Source of the DNA: an uncultured Blautia sp.
GTDB lineage: Bacteria > Bacillota > Clostridia > Lachnospirales > Lachnospiraceae
NCBI GenBank assembly: GCA_900540785.1
Contig: UQHF01000040.1
Location: forward strand, 1-17,225
Reading direction: 5' to 3'
DNA length: 17,225 bases
The position numbers and the translations under genes are program-made. The notes beneath the pieces are model-generated. The model had not been told where the DNA came from and did not search any database. It worked only from the letters and a program-made list of their open reading frames with translations. Below are positions 14,333 through 17,225 of this stretch, in pieces (the stretch's first letter is position 1; the number at the start of each line of letters is the position of its first letter).

Positions 14333-15385
14333 ATGGAAGGAATGAAAAAGAAAAAAAGAATTTCTCTTAAATGGAGAATGCTCCGCATCGCCCTTTTATA
14401 CTGGGCGCTTCCTTTTCTTGTGCTTCTCAGTATGATCGGGATGTATATGATGGGAAATGAGGAAAAAAATCAGATGGAACGTCTTCTTGCACAGATGGAG
14501 ATGAATGTGGAAACCTGCGGGGAGCGCCTTGCCGGTGCTGTAGCAGATTCCAGACAGGCAACGTATGATAAGGTTCTGTATGAGAAATACAGGGAATATC
14601 AGGAAGGAAGTATAAGCGACCGGGCTTTTTTCCATGCGGCAGAGGCATATCTTGACGGACAGTATGCCCATAAAAAGAATAATTCCATTGCCGTCCTTTT
14701 TCTCACAGAGGAAAAGACAGAGGATAAATATACAAGTTATAATTTCAGCACAGGCGGAAGCTACCAGATGCTCCGGGAATTTTACCGGGAGGATGGTGCT
14801 TTCGTCCTTTCGTATGCAGAAAATCTGGATACTGCCGTAGGCTTTGTGTGCAGGGAAGGAAGACTTTATATTGTGCGTAATATGATGGATAAAAATTTTA
14901 AACCCTGGGGCGTGCTTGTAAACAGAGTGTATCTCGACTACTGCTTTGAACCTTTTTACAGTTTTCAAAAGGACTTTCTTGTAAAGGTGGTTTTAAACGG
15001 AGAGACGGTGATTTCCACAGGAGAGGAAGAGAAGTGGGAACATATGCCGGATATTACAGAAAAAGGAAAGTATGTTTTTGAAAAAGAGAGAGTATTTGCG
15101 TGGGAGGGACTGGAAGATGACGACTTCACATTAAAGCTTGTGCTGAATACAACGAAAAAAGCGTTGTTTACACCTCTTTACGGTTACATATACGTAGTAT
15201 GTATTATGCTGCTGTGTCTCATTCCCATGCTTCTTTTGTTTTTGTGGCTTTCCAGAAAGTATCTGTCAATTCCTGTGGGAATGCTCATGGAAAGTGCGAG
15301 AGAGATTGAAAAGGGAAATTTGGGGTATGAGCTTTCGGGAAATACGGGAAGCCTGGAATTTGAATATTTTAAAGTAATCATTTAA
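14333..15385 (+). pseudogene. Sensor histidine kinase (YesM-like), truncated by element insertion
   Basis: Membrane sensor of a two-component system, cut off before its kinase half. The 350 residues begin with a basic N-terminus and a transmembrane helix (about 17-40), then an extracytoplasmic region of about 240 residues of the Cache-like kind found in YesM kinases, a second transmembrane helix (about 284-306), and the beginning of a HAMP domain (YLSIPVGMLMESAREIEKG ... SLEFEYF). The frame then ends in KVII-stop at 15385. The histidine phosphoacceptor and ATPase domains are missing. The Tn916-like element starts at the same place, so the remainder probably lies beyond it. The start at 14333 is chosen over a TTG at 14303 that overlaps the acetyltransferase; its ribosome site (GGAAGA) is weak, suggesting coupling. 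It probably sensed a sugar and controlled this cluster. Confidence 0.85.
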
Positions 15386-15420
15386 TAGATTTCTAATTAT
15401 CTCTTTAGATGTTCTTATAT

Positions 15421-15454
15421 GCCGGTATAGCCCGTTGTTCCGGGCTTTTCCGGC
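15421..15454. terminator. Two-part hairpin near the element end
   Basis: GCCGG (15421-15425) pairs with CCGGC (15450-15454), and AGCCCG (15429-15434) pairs with CGGGCT (15441-15446), with a symmetrical three-base internal loop. On the plus strand the inner stem runs into TTTTCC and the outer into ACTTTT. It lies beyond the 3' end of int and could stop transcription crossing the junction in either direction. Confidence 0.5.
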
Positions 15455-15515
15455 ACTTTTCATATCGGAAGAACCTCACAAATCTTTTTATTACCCCTCA
15501 TGTTTTCGCTCTCAA

Positions 15516-15540
15516 AAGTAGTAAAAGCAGTAGTAAATTC
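15516..15540 (+). repeat. Integrase arm-type binding sites (DR2-like)
   Basis: Two direct copies 12 bp apart, AAGTAGTAAAAGC (15516-15528) and CAGTAGTAAATTC (15528-15540), closely match the AGTAGTAAATTC site bound by the N-terminal domain of Tn916 Int, as known from its structural work. A third, inverted partial copy (CGTACTACTTAT, 15543-15554) overlaps the int stop. Their place between int and the element end is as in Tn916. Confidence 0.75.
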
Positions 15541-15550
15541 TGCGTACTAC

Positions 15551-16828
15551 TTATGCCGCCTTGGTTTCCTCGGCGCTTTCCGCCGCAGGCTCCGGCTTGG
15601 CCTCTGCGGTGGTTTTTGCCTTGGCTTGCAGCCGTTCCATTTCCTCCTGTGCGGAATGGAAAGTAGCGTGGGCGTAATAGTTCAGCGTCATTACAATGTT
15701 GGCGTGTCCCATGATGTACTGCAATGCCTTGGGGTTCATGCCCGCGTTTGCCATTCTGGTACAGAATGTATGCCGCATGGTGTGCGGCGTCATCACATCG
15801 GGCAGCGGCTCCTTGTGGCACTTGTTGTACTTCTTGGCAAGGCACTTGAACATGGCGTCATAGTTGACGGCGGTTTTGGGCAGGCCGTCCCGGTTCAGGA
15901 ACAGGAAGTCCTTATAACCGTCAACCTCAATGCACCTGCCGTCCCTGCGCTTCTTCAACACGCGCTCAAACGCTTCATAGGCGGCTGCGCTCATAGGCAC
16001 TTGACGGAATCCGCTTTCTGTTTTTGGCGCTTCGATATAGTAGCCGTCCTCGGTGCTTCTCAAAAGCTGGTGGTCTACATTTACAAAGCGCTTCTCAAAA
16101 TTCAGGTCAGCAGGCGTCAGGCCGCAGAGTTCGGAAATACGAAGTCCGGTTTCCAGCAGGATCACCACCTCGTCATAATACTTGGCATAGACGGGATCGT
16201 TCTGCATGAAGTCCAAAAGCTCGTTTTCCTGTGTAGGGGTAAGCGGCACCTTTGGTACGGTATCGTCGTTGATAACCTCATTGATCTGGAAGTCAAAGGG
16301 ATTCTTGCGGAGGCAATCGTCCTGTACGGCCATATAAAAGATGGCTTTTAAGGAACGCTTGCTGTTGCAGATGGTGTTGTAGGCAACGCCCTTTTCCTGC
16401 ATACGCAAGGCCCATTCTTTCGCGTCGGACAGCTTCACGCTGTCAATGCTGGCCGCGCCCAGCTTATCTTCGGACAGAAGTTTCATCAACTGCTGGCGGC
16501 TCTTTTGGGTTCCTTTCCGCACATTCCCGCGCTGCCGGGTGTACTTTTCATAAAGCTGGCACACGGTCATTTTCTTGCCGATGGTGTCTATCCCGTCGTC
16601 AAGGTCTTTCTGTATCTGCTTGATCTTCTCGCGCAGGGAAAGACAGGGCCGTTTCCCGGCAGGTACTTTGTCAGTAGGTACTAACTTCCATGAGTAAACA
16701 AACTGGGGGTCTCCAAAGGTGTCAATGTATTTGTAAGCGTATCTTCCATCTGATCGCTGGCTCTCTCCAGACTTCAAAAGGCGGCCTTTGTTGTCCCGTC
16801 TTTTTTCATCTCGTTCTTTTCTTGGCAT
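15551..16828 (-). CDS. int: Tn916-family tyrosine integrase
   Basis: Site-specific recombinase that excises and integrates the element. The 425-residue protein has a Tn916-Int-like N-terminal arm-binding domain (EKRRDNKGRLLKSGESQRSDGRY, about 8-30), a core-binding domain (about 85-185) and the catalytic domain, with Arg230 in TGLRISE, HTMRH (His349, Arg352), GH375 and the nucleophile tyrosine in NYYAHA (Tyr384 or 385). It closely resembles Tn916 Int but has a longer, alanine/glutamate-rich C-terminal tail (about 400-425). AAAGGAG lies nine bases before the ATG. It is transcribed leftward toward the junction, just after xis, with a promoter at 16880-16908 and a hairpin overlapping its ribosome site. 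Confidence 0.95.
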   Translation of the reverse strand: MPRKERDEKRRDNKGRLLKSGESQRSDGRYAYKYIDTFGDPQFVYSWKLVPTDKVPAGKRPCLSLREKIKQIQKDLDDGIDTIGKKMTVCQLYEKYTRQRGNVRKGTQKSRQQLMKLLSEDKLGAASIDSVKLSDAKEWALRMQEKGVAYNTICNSKRSLKAIFYMAVQDDCLRKNPFDFQINEVINDDTVPKVPLTPTQENELLDFMQNDPVYAKYYDEVVILLETGLRISELCGLTPADLNFEKRFVNVDHQLLRSTEDGYYIEAPKTESGFRQVPMSAAAYEAFERVLKKRRDGRCIEVDGYKDFLFLNRDGLPKTAVNYDAMFKCLAKKYNKCHKEPLPDVMTPHTMRHTFCTRMANAGMNPKALQYIMGHANIVMTLNYYAHATFHSAQEEMERLQAKAKTTAEAKPEPAAESAEETKAA

Positions 16829-16840
16829 TTCGTCATGCTC

Positions 16841-16857
16841 CTTTCCATGACGGAAAG
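16841..16857 (-). promoter_or_regulatory. Hairpin overlapping the int ribosome site
   Basis: On the minus strand CTTTCC and GGAAAG pair around a 5-base loop, and the GGAAAG arm overlaps the AAAGGAG ribosome site of int. Folding would hide part of the site. The stem is only 6 bp, so the effect would be modest. Confidence 0.45.
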
Positions 16858-16859
16858 AG

Positions 16860-16923
16860 CCTTGACACGCTTATAACCTATTATAACACGCGCAAGGCCC
16901 TTTTTCACTATATTGTGTCAAGG
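16860..16923. repeat. Perfect 9-bp inverted repeat flanking the int promoter
   Basis: CCTTGACAC at 16860-16868 and GTGTCAAGG at 16915-16923 are exact inverted copies, 46 bp apart, on either side of the int promoter. The right copy falls within the last codons of xis. It could be a paired protein-binding site or the base of a long RNA stem; no function is established. Confidence 0.6.
16880..16908 (-). promoter_or_regulatory. int promoter
   Basis: On the minus strand GTGAAA (16908-16903), a 17-base spacer and a perfect TATAAT (16885-16880) precede int by about 50 bases. The -35 box matches the consensus at four of six bases. It touches the xis stop codon, allowing int expression independent of xis. 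Confidence 0.6.
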
Positions 16924-17111
16924 GAATCAATAATTTTTTCAAACTGCTTCCGTTTGATCTGGATGCGGTTGCCGTTCAGGATCACCCAGCCAGCGGTGGG
17001 GTTTTCCTCGGCAAGCCGACGCAGTTTGTTTTCCCCGATCCGAAAATATTTGGACGCTTCCTCAATGGTAAGCGTGTATTTTTCCCAAATAGGCACATCG
17101 TTATTACTCAT
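16908..17111 (-). CDS. xis: Tn916-family excisionase
   Basis: Small DNA-bending protein that directs Int toward excision. The 67 residues equal the length of Tn916 Xis and show the same core: VPIWEKYTLTIEEASKYF, the winged-helix recognition segment IGENKLRRLAEE, and the basic C-terminus NGNRIQIKRKQFEKII. The start is the ATG at 17111, eight bases after an AAAGGGGG ribosome site; the frame can be extended upstream to 17189, but the extra residues resemble nothing in the family. int follows 79 bases downstream with its own promoter. Confidence 0.95.
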   Translation of the reverse strand: MSNNDVPIWEKYTLTIEEASKYFRIGENKLRRLAEENPTAGWVILNGNRIQIKRKQFEKIIDSLDTI

Positions 17112-17225
17112 AACATGGCCCCCTTTCTTTTCAAAACAAAGGCTGTTTTTTGCGAAAGTGGGCAGAAAATAACGGACGGCTGCTGGCACAGCTCCACGGG
17201 AATCTCACCCCCGCGTGGTTCTCAC
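17112..17225 (-). other. Element DNA upstream of xis, no complete gene seen
   Basis: The 114 bases to the window edge contain no convincing complete gene. One minus-strand frame stays open from the edge to a TGA near 17130 and could be the last part of another gene, but it carries no motif I recognise. A short inverted repeat, CCACG (17194-17198) with CGTGG (17214-17218), is present. No clear xis promoter is visible. Confidence 0.3.

Larger units (their letters stand above)
15371..17225 (-). mobile_element. One end of a Tn916-family integrative conjugative element (partial)
   Basis: int and xis closely resemble the Tn916 pair and lie in Tn916 order, with int nearest the end. The left boundary is inferred at about 15370-15390 because the sensor kinase frame breaks there in an A+T-rich stretch, the kind of target Tn916-type elements prefer. 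Integrase arm-site repeats follow inward. Coding DNA here is visibly richer in G+C than the host genes. The other end, any cargo and the conjugation genes are outside the window. Confidence 0.85.

Noticed and set aside
15500..16351. Plus-strand open frame of 283 codons opposite int
   Set aside because: It lies entirely opposite a clearly real integrase gene and across its 3' flank, with no family resemblance; high G+C DNA leaves such frames open by chance.
17130..17189. Upstream extension of xis to ATG at 17189
   Set aside because: The added residues do not resemble Tn916-type excisionases, and a clear ribosome site lies just before the ATG at 17111, giving exactly the family length of 67.

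Overview
The window looks like chromosomal DNA of a Gram-positive anaerobe of the Lachnospiraceae (Clostridia) with the edge of an integrative conjugative element at its right end. The evidence is the moderate-to-low G+C content, strong AGGAGG-type ribosome sites, sigma-A promoters with 17-bp spacers, the secG-rnr-smpB order, a YesM-type sensor kinase and a Tn916-family integrase. The assignment to family is inference from protein style and gene order; no 16S or marker search was possible.

Layout. Positions 1-545 hold no long gene. On the minus strand they carry a near-consensus promoter, three to four imperfect tandem repeats of about 50 bp, two intrinsic terminators, a further hairpin and a ribosome site at the very edge, which together look like the leader of a gene lying just left of the window. 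On the plus strand, enolase (eno, 600-1952) and secG (2029-2265) each have their own promoter. A terminator separates secG from a tight run of rnr, smpB, sbcD, sbcC and an acyl-CoA thioesterase gene (2334-9207): RNA decay and ribosome rescue followed by DNA-end processing. A cytidylate-kinase-like gene (9292-9897) has a clear promoter of its own.

A hairpin/terminator that contains the ribosome site of the next gene separates this from a second cluster (9986-15385): a GH94 disaccharide phosphorylase resembling N,N'-diacetylchitobiose phosphorylase, a phosphohexomutase overlapping it by 4 bp, a GNAT acetyltransferase and a membrane sensor kinase. The phosphorylase would split a disaccharide with phosphate into a sugar 1-phosphate, and the mutase would convert that to the 6-phosphate. 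The sensor gene is broken in its HAMP region at about 15370-15390, where the mobile element begins.

From there to the end of the window lies one end of a Tn916-like element: integrase arm-binding repeats, int and xis on the minus strand, with the rest of the element beyond 17225. The most unusual structures are the minus-strand leader at 1-430, the overlapping terminator/ribosome site/-10 box at 9936-9988, and the inactivation of a sugar-cluster sensor kinase by the element.
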